The position numbers were made by a program, and so were the translations under genes. The notes below the pieces were generated by a model that saw only the letters and a program-made list of their open reading frames with translations, was not told the origin of the DNA and did not search any database. 64,000 bases of DNA. It comes from Desulfobacterales bacterium. GTDB taxonomy: Bacteria; Desulfobacterota; Desulfobacteria; Desulfobacterales; JAFDDL01. Every line of letters starts with the position of its first letter. Within the stretch, counting starts at the first letter, position 1. The stretch lies in contig JAVEYW010000002.1 in assembly GCA_034003325.1 (NCBI GenBank), positions 1 to 64,000 on the forward strand, given 5' to 3'. Positions 25,056 through 34,089 of this stretch are shown one piece after another.

Positions 25056-25943
25056 ATGAGAAAACCCTTAGCGATATGGAGTCTGTTTTTTCTCTGCTGC
25101 CGGGCGTTATCGACGGCAAATGCCGACGTTAGCGAGCCGCACTTGGTTAAAGCGACCGGTTTTGGGATGATTAACTGGAGCCAGGGTTTTGTTGAAGCCA
25201 ATGGAAAGGCCATGCCACCGAAAACTTATCAAGGCAATCAGCAGGGGCGCTCCATAGCCGTTCAGACCGCCATCGACACCGCCCGCACCCATCTGTTCCA
25301 TATCATAGAAAAAATTCAAATCGATACCGACAACCAGATATCCGATGTACTGAAGGCCGACCATGAGATCGCCGAAAAACTCAAAGAAATGATAACGAAT
25401 GCGCGGGTTATTAACCAGAAATACCTCACGGACGGCACGGTGGAAGTGACGATTCGAATGTCACTCTACGGCGGCTTTTCTCAGCTCATGCTGCCGTCCG
25501 AAATCAAACAGATCGAATCCATCAAACCGATACCAATTCGTAAAAAAAAATCAACGGCCACCGAAATCAGCCAAGCGCCTGGTTACAAAACCAGGCACTA
25601 TACCGGCATGGTCGTCGACGCGAGGGGCATCGGCATCACCCCGGCCATATCCCCCGGAATCGTAGATGAAAACGGCGAAGAAGTTTTCGGCACAAAGTTC
25701 GCCAGCAGGGAATTTGCGGTTCAGCAGGGCATGGTCGGATACGCGATTGATTTTCAGGCGGCTGTCAACGATCCTCGCGTGGCAAATCGCCCCTTGGTGA
25801 TCAGGGGCATAAAAGCCCGGGGCGCAGGTCATTGCGATATTGTCGTCAGCCTTTCCGATGCAAACCGCCTCCGAAGCCACTCCAATCATCTCGATTTTCT
25901 TAAGCGTTGCAGCGTCATCGTGGTTGCAGATCCTATCCGGTAG
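25056..25943 (+). CDS. Exported LPP20-like / FlgT-like protein
   Basis: A 295-residue protein with a signal peptide (MRKPLAIWSLFFLCC...ANADV). Residues ~35-165 resemble the LPP20/FlgT N-terminal fold: a region KATGFGMINW, an alanine-rich helix RSIAVQTAIDTARTHL and a strand pair VEVTIRMSLYGGF. The C-terminal part contains YTGMVVDARGIGITPAISP. Function unknown; related proteins take part in envelope or flagellar assembly. AATAAGGAGG gives a strong start. A second protein with a similar N-terminal layout is at 57653-58876. Confidence 0.72.
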   Translation: MRKPLAIWSLFFLCCRALSTANADVSEPHLVKATGFGMINWSQGFVEANGKAMPPKTYQGNQQGRSIAVQTAIDTARTHLFHIIEKIQIDTDNQISDVLKADHEIAEKLKEMITNARVINQKYLTDGTVEVTIRMSLYGGFSQLMLPSEIKQIESIKPIPIRKKKSTATEISQAPGYKTRHYTGMVVDARGIGITPAISPGIVDENGEEVFGTKFASREFAVQQGMVGYAIDFQAAVNDPRVANRPLVIRGIKARGAGHCDIVVSLSDANRLRSHSNHLDFLKRCSVIVVADPIR

Positions 25944-26009
25944 GTTTTATAAGGGACCAGAAGCTTCTCGCTGTCATCAGTGGCAATCTAAAACACGAGG
26001 GACCATCAC

Positions 26010-26780
26010 ATGATATTGAAAAAAAACACCTGCAACCGTCGGTTTATGAAAATCTTTCAGCGTTCGGTTCTTATGGTGATAGTGATGATGGGCGCCGGCG
26101 GCATGGGGAAGAGTTTCGCCGTGGAATCTTTAACTGTCGGCTTCATTGAAGGAAGCGTTTTTGTAATTGCCGACGAGACGCCGGCGCAAAAAACGCCGCT
26201 GACAAAGGCGTATTCCCTACAACCCGGGCAACAGATTCAAACGGAACCGGGGGGAACCGTTGAGGTTTTATTTCCCGCTGCTCTGATCTTGCGCTTAGGA
26301 CCATCTAGCCGTGTTCACTTATTTCCAGCCAAGGGAAAACAACATCCACAGCATGCCGTTCCGGCCGAACTTCTGTTAGGGGATGCATGGGTAAACGCAA
26401 CCGCCATGAAACAGGAAACCCCGGTCGAAATCGCCGCCGGTACTTGCCTGCTGGAATCCGATAGCGGTGTGTTCCGAATAACCCTTCATTCGGATCGGTC
26501 CGCGGAAATAAAGAATTATACTAGCAGCCTGAAGGTCCACGGCCCCCTGGAACCGGCGCGACCGTCCCAATCGTACCCATCGCCTGCTGCCGATTCATTG
26601 CCGGCCCCCGTCACACCCTCAGGAAAAAAATGGGAGCAGGAGTTACCTCCTTTAACTAAAATGGTGGTATGGCCAAACGGGGGTATGACAAAGCCGTTTC
26701 GCTTTGCCGCAAAGGCGGATCAAACCGCATGGGTGTTGTGGAATCAGGGACGGGATAAGGGCCAGAACCAACAGCCATAG
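26010..26780 (+). CDS. Exported FecR-like-domain protein
   Basis: A 256-residue protein with a basic N-terminus, a hydrophobic segment (VLMVIVMMGAGGMG) and a short FecR-like beta domain at about 40-175: GFIEGSVFVI, LQPGQQIQTEPGGTVEVLFP and LRLGPSSRVHLFP. The C-terminal 80 residues are Pro-rich and disordered. No anti-sigma helix or sigma factor is nearby, so it is probably an envelope protein and not a FecR regulator. GAGGGACC precedes ATG 26010; a second ATG lies 12 codons in. It is last in the nadK-to-FecR row and is followed by a terminator. Confidence 0.68.
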   Translation: MILKKNTCNRRFMKIFQRSVLMVIVMMGAGGMGKSFAVESLTVGFIEGSVFVIADETPAQKTPLTKAYSLQPGQQIQTEPGGTVEVLFPAALILRLGPSSRVHLFPAKGKQHPQHAVPAELLLGDAWVNATAMKQETPVEIAAGTCLLESDSGVFRITLHSDRSAEIKNYTSSLKVHGPLEPARPSQSYPSPAADSLPAPVTPSGKKWEQELPPLTKMVVWPNGGMTKPFRFAAKADQTAWVLWNQGRDKGQNQQP

Positions 26781-26849
26781 CGATCGTCGGAGATTAAACC
26801 TTCCCCGGTCATAAAATCCGGAGGCGGCAATGCCGAATGGAAAAACCAA

Positions 26850-26890
26850 AAGGGCTGCATCGTATCACCAACCGATAGCAGCCCTTATTT
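26850..26890. terminator. Bidirectional terminator between FecR-like gene and metK
   Basis: A stem AAGGGCTGC-ATCG (26850-26862) pairs with CGAT-A-GCAGCCCTT (26873-26886), with one bulged A and an 10-nt loop. TATTTT follows on the plus strand, and a T-rich tract TTTTGGTTTTT follows on the minus strand, so it can end both convergent transcripts. Confidence 0.85.
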
Positions 26891-26917
26891 TGTAGGCCAT
26901 GTCAGCAGCGGGCACGC

Positions 26918-28087
26918 TTATATGCCCGCTTTCTTTCTGAGCGAATCCACCATATTGGTTTTTTCCCAGGAAAACTCCGGCTCGTTTCTACCGAAATGAC
27001 CATACGCCGAGGTCTTTTTGTACACCGGCCTGAGCAGATCCAGATACTCGATAATCGCCGCGGGCCGTAAATCAAAAATTTCCAGAATCGCCTTTTTGAC
27101 AATCTCCTTGGGAACAAGACCGGTTCCCATCATATCCACCATGACGGAAACGGGTTCGGCCACACCGATGGCATAGGCGATTTGCACCTCGCATTTTTTG
27201 GCAAGACCAGCCGCGACCACGTTTTTGGCGATATGCCGGCCCATGTAGGATGCGCTCCGGTCCACTTTGGAAGGATCTTTGCCAGAAAAACAGCCGCCGC
27301 CGTGGCTTCCCTGGCCACCGTAGGTGTCAACGATGATTTTTCGGCCCGTCAGTCCGCAATCGCCCATGGGACCGCCGATAACAAATTTTCCGGTGGCATT
27401 AATATAATAACGGGTATCCCCATCCGTCATTTCCACGGGAATGACCTTTTTAATGACCTCCTCCACAATGGCCTCCCTGAGATCCTCATAGGAAATGTCC
27501 GGCTTATGCTGCGCCGCGATGACCACCGTATCGACTCGCAGCGGCGTGCCGTTTTCATATTCAATGGTCACCTGGGCCTTTCCATCCGGCCGAAGAAAGT
27601 CCAGCGCACCGTTTTTTCGAACGGTTGCCAACCGTTTGCAGAGTTTGTGGGCAAACATGATGGGCATCGGCATCAGTTCCGGCGTTTCGTCCGTGGCGAA
27701 CCCGAACATCAGGCCCTGATCCCCGGCCCCCTGATCCTTGAACAAGCCTTCCCCCACATTCACGCCTATGGCGATATCCGGTGACTGCCGACCAATGCTG
27801 GTAAGCACCGAGCAGGTTTGATAGTCAAAGCCCATACGCGAAGAGCTGTAGCCGATATCCCGAATGGTTTCTCTGACGATTTGGGGAATGTCCACATAGC
27901 AATCCGTGGTAATTTCACCAGCGATAAAGGCCAGGCCCGTCGTCACCAACGTTTCGCAAGCCACCCGGGCGGCTTTGTCTTGACCGATGATGGCATCCAG
28001 AATCGAATCGGAAATGGCATCCGCCACCTTGTCCGGGTGCCCCTCCGTGACCGATTCGGAAGTGAAGAAAAATTTTTCCTTATTCAT
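26918..28087 (-). CDS. metK: S-adenosylmethionine synthase
   Basis: A 389-residue cytoplasmic enzyme making AdoMet from Met and ATP. Motifs: [19 protein letters not shown] (His17, Asp19 and Lys20 region), [26 protein letters not shown] and the P-loop-like [17 protein letters not shown] (Ala to Cys compared with the common GGGAFSGKD). ATG 28087 follows AAAGGAGAG; upstream extension to 28189 is noncoding leader. No SAM or SAH riboswitch is recognisable in the ~110-bp leader. Confidence 0.96.
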   Translation of the reverse strand: MNKEKFFFTSESVTEGHPDKVADAISDSILDAIIGQDKAARVACETLVTTGLAFIAGEITTDCYVDIPQIVRETIRDIGYSSSRMGFDYQTCSVLTSIGRQSPDIAIGVNVGEGLFKDQGAGDQGLMFGFATDETPELMPMPIMFAHKLCKRLATVRKNGALDFLRPDGKAQVTIEYENGTPLRVDTVVIAAQHKPDISYEDLREAIVEEVIKKVIPVEMTDGDTRYYINATGKFVIGGPMGDCGLTGRKIIVDTYGGQGSHGGGCFSGKDPSKVDRSASYMGRHIAKNVVAAGLAKKCEVQIAYAIGVAEPVSVMVDMMGTGLVPKEIVKKAILEIFDLRPAAIIEYLDLLRPVYKKTSAYGHFGRNEPEFSWEKTNMVDSLRKKAGI

Positions 28088-28170
28088 TTCGCTCTCCTTT
28101 TGCGCTGTTTGAATCCTTTTTGCCGCCCGCCGGCACTCGGAGATTCGATCGTCATTCGGGCAGCCACTGT

Positions 28171-28199
28171 TAATAAAACAATCAGGCAACGGATGTCAA
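28171..28199 (-). promoter_or_regulatory. Probable sigma-70 promoter of metK
   Basis: On the minus strand TTGACA (28194-28199) is separated by exactly 17 bp from TTATTA (28171-28176), about 85 bp before the metK start. The -35 is perfect; the -10 is weak. Confidence 0.5.
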
Positions 28200-28354
28200 T
28201 ATAACGAAAAAAGAGTCGGCGCTGGCGCATGAATTAAAAATATTTATCCGCTATTTTGGTAACATATAACAGCACCCCGCCTGAACAAGCTGCGGAAGCG
28301 ATGCCGCGGGAGTGATCTGCTACACCAGCTTGGAAAGAAGGCTTGCCACACCCT

Positions 28355-29725
28355 TCAGCTTACCAAAGGCTTAAGCATGTAAATGATGTCGCTTTCTCGT
28401 GACGGATAGGGGCTCATGATATTTTGCCGGTAAAGTTTCTCAACCGTTGTGCCGTCGATAATCGCCTGTTTAAATGTGTTGATCAGGCCGGCCGGATTGT
28501 CGGATACGACATGGGCACCTAAAATGGTGTCGTTTTCGGCTATCAGAATTTTGTAGCCCGCATGCTTAATGCCGACCCGGCGGTAGGTAGGCCATTTAAC
28601 ATCGGCAGCCGTGCTTTTGCGATAAGAGATCCCTTCTCTTTTAAGGGCCTCTTCGGTTTTCCCGACCATTCCATACTGAGGATAGGTGAAAATCACAAAG
28701 GGGACAGCCTTATAATCAACGCTGATCAGCTCCGTGTCTTTCCGGATGGCTAAAATGTTTTCAGCCGCCACATGCGCTTCAAAATCGGCCACTCGGGCCA
28801 ATGCTGGCGTGGCCGCGCAGTCGCCGACGGCAAAAATATTGGGTATCGTGGTTTGCATCTGCGCGTTGACGCGAATGCCTCTTTCCGTAACATTCACGCC
28901 GATCCGTTCGAGCTTGAGACGCTCGATTTCCGGAACGCGACCGGCGCCGTGCACCACCAGGTCGGCCTCAAAAATCACGCCCGACCGCGTCCGAACGTAA
29001 AAAACATCGCCCTGCTTGTCGATAGCGGCGATTTGGGTCTTCGGCCTCACGTCAATGCCATCCACGGCGGAGGCCTTCAGGACCAGATCAACCATATCCC
29101 GATCAAAAAGGTTCAGCGGCCGGTCGCTGACTTCCAGAATGGTGATGCTTCGGTCTTCCGGTCCAATTCGAGCGGCAAAATGGGCAAACTCAAATGAGAT
29201 GAAACCGCCGCCGACAAAAACGATCCGCCGGGGGAGATCGCCGCGTTCCAAAAACCCGGTGCTGGTAACTAAATGTTCGGCACCGTTAATCGGCAAGACC
29301 TGCGGCTTTGCCCCGGTTGCCACAACGAAAAAATCGGCGCCGAACCTTTGCCCGTCCACATCCAGAGAGTTGATGTCCTTAAACGCAGCCGTGCCCTTCA
29401 AAAAGTCGATACCAACCTCGTAAAGTCCGTTAACGGCATTTTCGGGTATGTTGTCGGTAAACAGCTGTTTCTGCTCCCACACAGCATGCCAATCACCAAC
29501 AGCGGCGGTCGAGATGCCCTTTCTTTCCAAATGTCGAGACTTGGCAACGACTTCAGCCACTTCGTAAAACCACTTTTTGGGCTGGCAGCCCGAAAGGGCG
29601 CACGTTCCGCCCGGTCGGCCACTATTTTCAACCAGCGCAACGGTTAATCCGGCAGCTTTCAAATCATAGGCGGCGGTCTGACCGCCGGTTCCCGACCCAA
29701 TGACGATCACATCGTAAGTTCTCAT
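28355..29725 (-). CDS. FAD/NAD(P)-dependent disulfide-reductase-like oxidoreductase
   Basis: A 456-residue flavoprotein of the dihydrolipoamide dehydrogenase/glutathione reductase fold: FAD motif VIVIGSGTGGQTAAYDL, redox pair Cys42/Cys47 in GGTCALSGCQPKK, NAD(P) motif IVFVGGGFISFEFAH and second FAD motif IFAVGDCAATPAL. Unusually, the catalytic C-terminal His-Pro...Glu region is absent: the equivalent stretch reads IMSPYPSRESDIIYML. The substrate is therefore probably not a classical dithiol. GAGGAAA supports ATG 29725. It is last in the Mrp-antiporter cluster, after the cNMP-binding gene. Confidence 0.88.
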   Translation of the reverse strand: MRTYDVIVIGSGTGGQTAAYDLKAAGLTVALVENSGRPGGTCALSGCQPKKWFYEVAEVVAKSRHLERKGISTAAVGDWHAVWEQKQLFTDNIPENAVNGLYEVGIDFLKGTAAFKDINSLDVDGQRFGADFFVVATGAKPQVLPINGAEHLVTSTGFLERGDLPRRIVFVGGGFISFEFAHFAARIGPEDRSITILEVSDRPLNLFDRDMVDLVLKASAVDGIDVRPKTQIAAIDKQGDVFYVRTRSGVIFEADLVVHGAGRVPEIERLKLERIGVNVTERGIRVNAQMQTTIPNIFAVGDCAATPALARVADFEAHVAAENILAIRKDTELISVDYKAVPFVIFTYPQYGMVGKTEEALKREGISYRKSTAADVKWPTYRRVGIKHAGYKILIAENDTILGAHVVSDNPAGLINTFKQAIIDGTTVEKLYRQNIMSPYPSRESDIIYMLKPLVS

Positions 29726-29808
29726 AGAAATTTCCTCATTAAAAAAAAATTCATCAAACGCCGGCACGCAAATTTCCTGGTGGGGAAGCGGCTATCTGCA
29801 TTTAATAC

Positions 29809-30294
29809 CTATTCTGCCGCAAACAGATTTTTCAGATCCGGATGACTGGTGATAATTTTTACAAATTGTTCGGTCCGCCGATCATACCGGTTTTTGATGA
29901 CACGAAGCAGCCGTTGCATCAGCAGATAGCCCATGGCGGGATCCTTATCCAGCACGGCTTTTAATTTCTCGCCGCGAACGGAATAAACCTCGGAGGGTTC
30001 GGCGCACAGGGCATTGGATCGATACGCATCGACCTCCAACATCGCAGACCAGCCAAAACTATAGCCGGGCTGAATCGCACCGAGCGAAACCGTAATCGAG
30101 TCGGAAAGACGTTTGACCAGCAATATTTTTCCCTGCTTGAGCATATAGAAATAGTTGGCCGGATCACCTTCCCTGAAAATGGCATCGCCTTCTTCAAAAC
30201 GAAGCACATTGACCAAGGGTCTTAATTTCTCCACCATCCCGTCCGTCAGATACCCCAAGATAACGATTTTTTTCAATTCGTGCACGGATACCAT
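29809..30294 (-). CDS. Cyclic-nucleotide-binding-domain protein without HTH
   Basis: A 161-residue protein that is almost entirely one cNMP-binding beta-roll (LRFEEGDAIFREGDPANYFYMLKQGKI, SFGWSAML) with a C-terminal helix (YLLMQRLLRVIKNRYDRR) but no DNA-binding domain. It probably regulates a protein partner, not transcription. The phosphate-binding cassette normally reads GE(I/L)A...R(S/A/T)A; here it is SFGWSAMLEVDAYRSNALCAE, so a nucleotide may or may not bind. It lies 30 bp after the last antiporter gene and 84 bp before the flavoprotein, which suggests control of one of them. Confidence 0.82.
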   Translation of the reverse strand: MVSVHELKKIVILGYLTDGMVEKLRPLVNVLRFEEGDAIFREGDPANYFYMLKQGKILLVKRLSDSITVSLGAIQPGYSFGWSAMLEVDAYRSNALCAEPSEVYSVRGEKLKAVLDKDPAMGYLLMQRLLRVIKNRYDRRTEQFVKIITSHPDLKNLFAAE

Positions 30295-30324
30295 CTTGAT
30301 CCCCCGCAGGTTAACAATCGCTCC

Positions 30325-32115
30325 TTATGAAAGCATAAACAGCAACACCATAAAAAGACCGGCCGCCGCGGCGCTAAGACCGATCGGCACTGCACCGGCG
30401 CTCAAGGTCGCCTGAACTTTTTGTTTGATGATGGAAAAGCGGTTGGCTTCCGTGCTTGAAGATTGAAAGCACCAGAGCACCCAAGCCGCTATGTAAACCG
30501 GCAACTGCCGGGCAAAACGACTAGCACCGGCGGATACACGTTGGGCCAGATGCCGGTCGCAAAAGCGATTGATGGCATTCAACCCCGTATCCACCAAAGC
30601 GTAAAACCCCCGCCCGCCTTTCCGGTAAAACCAGTCCATATCCAGGTTGATGCTGCGCATCTCCGCCGGAAAATAACCGGAACGCATCAGCATGCAGAAG
30701 GCCAGCGCGCCGAACATTAACAATTGAAGCTGTCCCACCACATGCGCCCCCGTATAAGGAACAAATGAAATATCGGTGTACGGCAGCAGCTTGTAAAGCG
30801 GCGCCGGGTAAATGCCGATGGCTAGGCACAAAAATGCGGCAAGCCCCATCGCCAAGCGCATGTTCATGGGCGGTTCGGTGGTGCGAATGCCGGCATCTTC
30901 ACCGAAAAAGGTAAAATAGGGAACCTTGATACCGGCATGCTCCAACACACCGGCGGAAGCGAACTGAAGCATCAGCCATATCACCACGAGGTTATCATGG
31001 CCGGCCGCACTGATGATCATCGATTTACTGACAAAACCGCTGAAAAGGGGAAAGGCGGAAATGGAGGCCGCACCGATCAGACAACAAACACAGGTATAGG
31101 GCATGGTCTTGTATAACCCGCCCAACTCCGTGCATCGAATTCGGCCGGTTTGGTGCAGGACCGCGCCCACAGACATAAACAGCAGGGCCTTATATAAAAT
31201 ATGGCAGAAGGCATGCGATACGGCGCCGTTCAAGGCCAAGGGCGTGCCGATTCCGACGCCGACCATCATGAACCCCACCTGGTTGATCAGACTATAGGCC
31301 AAGACCCGGCGAATATCGTTTTCCAGCACGGCATAAAAAATGGGAAGCACCGTCATCAGCGCCCCCAGCCAGACCAGCAGTTCGGTTCCCGGAAACATTC
31401 TCGCCATGACATAAACGGCGCTTTTGGTGGTGAAGGCACTTAAAAATACTGCGCCGGTCACTGTCGCTTCCGGGTAGGCATCCTGAAGCCAGGGATGAAG
31501 CGGCGGAATAGCCGCATTGACGGCCACACCGAAAAAAATCAACCATGCGGCCACACCCTTTAGCCCCACATAGGAAAAACTCAAGGTGCCGGCCTGCTGA
31601 AAATACATCACGATGCCCGCCAACAGGCTAAGACCGCCGAACACATGAACCAGAATGTAGCGAAAGGCAGCTGCCCGGGCAGCCGGTGTTCGCCGGGCCA
31701 GTATCAAAAAGGTGGAGGCCACGGCCATAATTTCCCAGAAAATATAAAGCGACAACAAATCTCCGGCAAATATCACACCCAATGCGCTGCCGGCATAGAG
31801 AAAACCGGCGGAATGCTGAAGATCATCTTTTATCTGTAACGCAAACAGAACCGCGATAAAGGAAATCAGGGTGAAAATATAGCCAAACACCAGACTCAAG
31901 CGATCGACTCTTCCGAGAATCAGCTCGTAATCGAGCAACTGCACCCGCCAATGGCTGCCGATCGGCACACCGATCAGTATCCATAAGGCCATCACCGGCA
32001 CCAGAAGTATCATCGCCGATTTGATCCACCCCTTTAACAACGGCACCAGCAACGCGGCCGCAAAGAAAAGAAACACGGGAGAATACATCGGATGGGTATA
32101 AAGATCAGTTGTCAT
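30325..32115 (-). CDS. mnhD: Mrp-type antiporter subunit D-like protein (third copy), long
   Basis: A 596-residue, about 15-helix proton-channel subunit of the NuoL/M/N-MrpA/D family. The conserved helix-5 Glu is present (LSLYIFWEIMAV), and HILYKALLFMSVGAVLH keeps the helix-8 His/Lys pattern. The helix-7 lysine that precedes PLHPWL is replaced: GVAVNAAIPPLHPWL has Asn where its sister subunits have Lys. The C-terminal ~110 residues are extra, with a soluble stretch and two further helices. It starts inside the last codons of the 81-aa gene (overlap 32105-32115). Confidence 0.9.
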   Translation of the reverse strand: MTTDLYTHPMYSPVFLFFAAALLVPLLKGWIKSAMILLVPVMALWILIGVPIGSHWRVQLLDYELILGRVDRLSLVFGYIFTLISFIAVLFALQIKDDLQHSAGFLYAGSALGVIFAGDLLSLYIFWEIMAVASTFLILARRTPAARAAAFRYILVHVFGGLSLLAGIVMYFQQAGTLSFSYVGLKGVAAWLIFFGVAVNAAIPPLHPWLQDAYPEATVTGAVFLSAFTTKSAVYVMARMFPGTELLVWLGALMTVLPIFYAVLENDIRRVLAYSLINQVGFMMVGVGIGTPLALNGAVSHAFCHILYKALLFMSVGAVLHQTGRIRCTELGGLYKTMPYTCVCCLIGAASISAFPLFSGFVSKSMIISAAGHDNLVVIWLMLQFASAGVLEHAGIKVPYFTFFGEDAGIRTTEPPMNMRLAMGLAAFLCLAIGIYPAPLYKLLPYTDISFVPYTGAHVVGQLQLLMFGALAFCMLMRSGYFPAEMRSINLDMDWFYRKGGRGFYALVDTGLNAINRFCDRHLAQRVSAGASRFARQLPVYIAAWVLWCFQSSSTEANRFSIIKQKVQATLSAGAVPIGLSAAAAGLFMVLLFMLS

Positions 32116-32350
32116 AATAATCTTCTTTCCGTTGAATCACCCGCCGCAGGAGTTTTGCGATAAAGACCAGCGCCACAAAAGAAATGAAACCGTACACCGC
32201 ATAAAAATTCACCGCGCCTTCCCAGGGAAAGTCCGCATGCTTATCAATGAAAAAGTCAACAACCAACAGCACCCCCAGAAAGAGGTAGAAAATGTTGAGC
32301 AACCGGTTACCGTTTTTGGGGGTGTCAAACCGGGAGCTTACTTTTTTCAT
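32105..32350 (-). CDS. Small two-helix membrane protein of the antiporter operon
   Basis: An 81-residue protein with two hydrophobic helices (IFYLFLGVLLVVDFFI and FYAVYGFISFVALVFIAKLL) and basic ends. It overlaps the next antiporter gene by 11 bp, so it is translated with it. I do not recognise a named family. It is probably an accessory subunit of the membrane complex. Confidence 0.78.
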   Translation of the reverse strand: MKKVSSRFDTPKNGNRLLNIFYLFLGVLLVVDFFIDKHADFPWEGAVNFYAVYGFISFVALVFIAKLLRRVIQRKEDYYDN

Positions 32351-32374
32351 GGCGCGCCGCTTTCTGCATTCTGC

Positions 32375-32500
32375 TTAATAATAAGTTGAAAAAACGATAT
32401 ATCCAAGGTAAACGCACGCCGCTGCCAGAAGAACATAAAAGGCTGCCCGATAACCCGGCACCGGCGCATGGTGAAGCACCCTTTTCTCTTCTTTTTCCAT
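32375..32500 (-). CDS. 41-residue single-helix membrane protein (hidden ORF)
   Basis: ATG at 32500 to TAA at 32375 encodes a 41-residue protein: charged N-terminus MEKEEKRVLHHAPVP, then one hydrophobic helix AAFYVLLAAACVYLGYIVF and STYY. GAGAG precedes the ATG. It fills the otherwise empty gap between the second MnhD-like gene and the 81-aa gene, in the same direction. The amphipathic head plus single helix looks like a small subunit of a membrane complex. No family recognised; coding is supported by position, start site and composition only. Confidence 0.68.
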   Translation of the reverse strand: MEKEEKRVLHHAPVPGYRAAFYVLLAAACVYLGYIVFSTYY

Positions 32501-32562
32501 AATACTTTTCTCTCATCCGGGGCGCAGATTGTCCGGCCCCCGGGATCATTATATGGCCTTGC

Positions 32563-34044
32563 CTATCCTCCCAGAATTTGGCGCACCGCCATTTTGGCCA
32601 GCGCCAAAAAGGGCTTCGGGAAAAAAAACAGCGCCACGGATATCGCTGCGGTTAACACCAGTGGAATCATGCACCAGCGGGGGGCTTCCCGCATCTTGTC
32701 ATCTCCCATCGATTCTTCCGGCGCACAGAAAAAAGCCCGGTAAACAATGGGAAGAAAATACGCCGCATTGAGAAGCGAGCTGATCAAAATTACCGATAGA
32801 AGCACCCCCTTTTCTCCTTCCATGGCGCCCAAGATCAGATACCATTTACTGATAAAACCGCCTGTCGGCGGAAGGCCGATCACGCCCAGGGAACCGATGA
32901 AAAAGGCGCCCATTGTCACCGGCATTCGTTTACCGATGCCGTCCATCTGGCTGATGTTTTTGATGCCCGTAGCGACAAAAATCGCGCCCGCGCAGAAAAA
33001 GAGGGTGATTTTTCCAAAGGCGTGCATGGCGATATGCAACAGGCCGCCCACCAGCCCCTTTGGCGTCAGCATTGCCGCCCCCAGGACAATATAGGAAAGC
33101 TGGCTGATGGTGGAAAACGCCAGTCTGCGTTTAAGCCCGTCCTGGGAAAGCGCAATGAGGGACGCTGCGATGATCGTAACCGATGCCAGAAGGCACACCA
33201 TGCCGTTTAAATTCGTGGCGGACAACAGGCCGGGGCCGAACACGGCGGTGATGACCCGCACAATGGAAAAAGCGCCCACCTTAACCACGGCCACCGCGTG
33301 CAACAAAGCGCTGACCGGCGTCGGCGCCACCATGGCCGCAGGCAGCCAGGCATGCATGGGCATGATGCCGGCCTTTGTAAAGCCCAGGACAAGGCAGAGC
33401 AATAATATGGCCACGACACTCGGGGCGGTTTCCTTCGGCACGAGCCCGGAAGCTGAAAACGCCAGCGTGCCGGACAGGGAGTAAATCACCAGCATGGCCG
33501 GCAAGACGAGTCCGATGGAAGCGCCCACAATATAAAAAAGGTATTTTCTGCCTGCGCTTCTTGCCGCCGAATCCTGGTGATGCGTAACAAGCGGGTAGGT
33601 GGCAAAAGAGAGTATCTCGTAACATAAATAGAGCGTAAACAAATCGGCCGCGAATGCCACCCCGATCGTTGCCGAGAGGGCAAGGGCAAAAAAGCAGAAA
33701 TATCGCGTCTGGCTGTGCTCGGAAAGTCCCCGCATATACCCGATGGAATAAGCGGAAGTAACGATCCATAAAAAAGAGGACACCAGGGCAAACAATACGC
33801 CCATGGCATCCACCCGGAATCGAAGGGCCACGCCGGGCAGAATGTCAGCGACGGTATACTCAACGGTCGAGCCGGTTAAAACCGTCGCCGCCAAGCTCGC
33901 AACCAACAAAAATTTTGCGGTTGCCGCGGCAAAGGTCCACCCCTCCCGCCAATTCGGGGATCGGCTCACGATAATCAGCGGAATGGCGGCAATAGAGACA
34001 AGCACCGCCAAAAAAGGCTTTATGGAAACAATCGGTTCTATCAT
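32563..34044 (-). CDS. mnhD: Mrp-type antiporter subunit D (second copy)
   Basis: A 493-residue, about 14-helix proton-conducting subunit. Helix-5 Glu is in LYLCYEILSFATYPLV, helix-7 Lys in GFTKAGIMPMHAWLPAA, and HAFGKITLFFCAGAI carries the later Lys. It belongs with MrpD/NuoN-type subunits. It starts 45 bp after the first MnhD-like gene. Together these give three antiporter-like channels in one operon. Confidence 0.92.
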   Translation of the reverse strand: MIEPIVSIKPFLAVLVSIAAIPLIIVSRSPNWREGWTFAAATAKFLLVASLAATVLTGSTVEYTVADILPGVALRFRVDAMGVLFALVSSFLWIVTSAYSIGYMRGLSEHSQTRYFCFFALALSATIGVAFAADLFTLYLCYEILSFATYPLVTHHQDSAARSAGRKYLFYIVGASIGLVLPAMLVIYSLSGTLAFSASGLVPKETAPSVVAILLLCLVLGFTKAGIMPMHAWLPAAMVAPTPVSALLHAVAVVKVGAFSIVRVITAVFGPGLLSATNLNGMVCLLASVTIIAASLIALSQDGLKRRLAFSTISQLSYIVLGAAMLTPKGLVGGLLHIAMHAFGKITLFFCAGAIFVATGIKNISQMDGIGKRMPVTMGAFFIGSLGVIGLPPTGGFISKWYLILGAMEGEKGVLLSVILISSLLNAAYFLPIVYRAFFCAPEESMGDDKMREAPRWCMIPLVLTAAISVALFFFPKPFLALAKMAVRQILGG

Positions 34045-34089
34045 TTCAAACCGTGTGCTTTTTGATAGAGACGCTGCCGAAAAATGCGT

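Noticed and set aside
28088..28200. SAM or SAH riboswitch before metK
   Set aside because: The ~110-bp leader shows no matching SAM-I, SAM-II or SAH core; only a promoter-like pair was seen.
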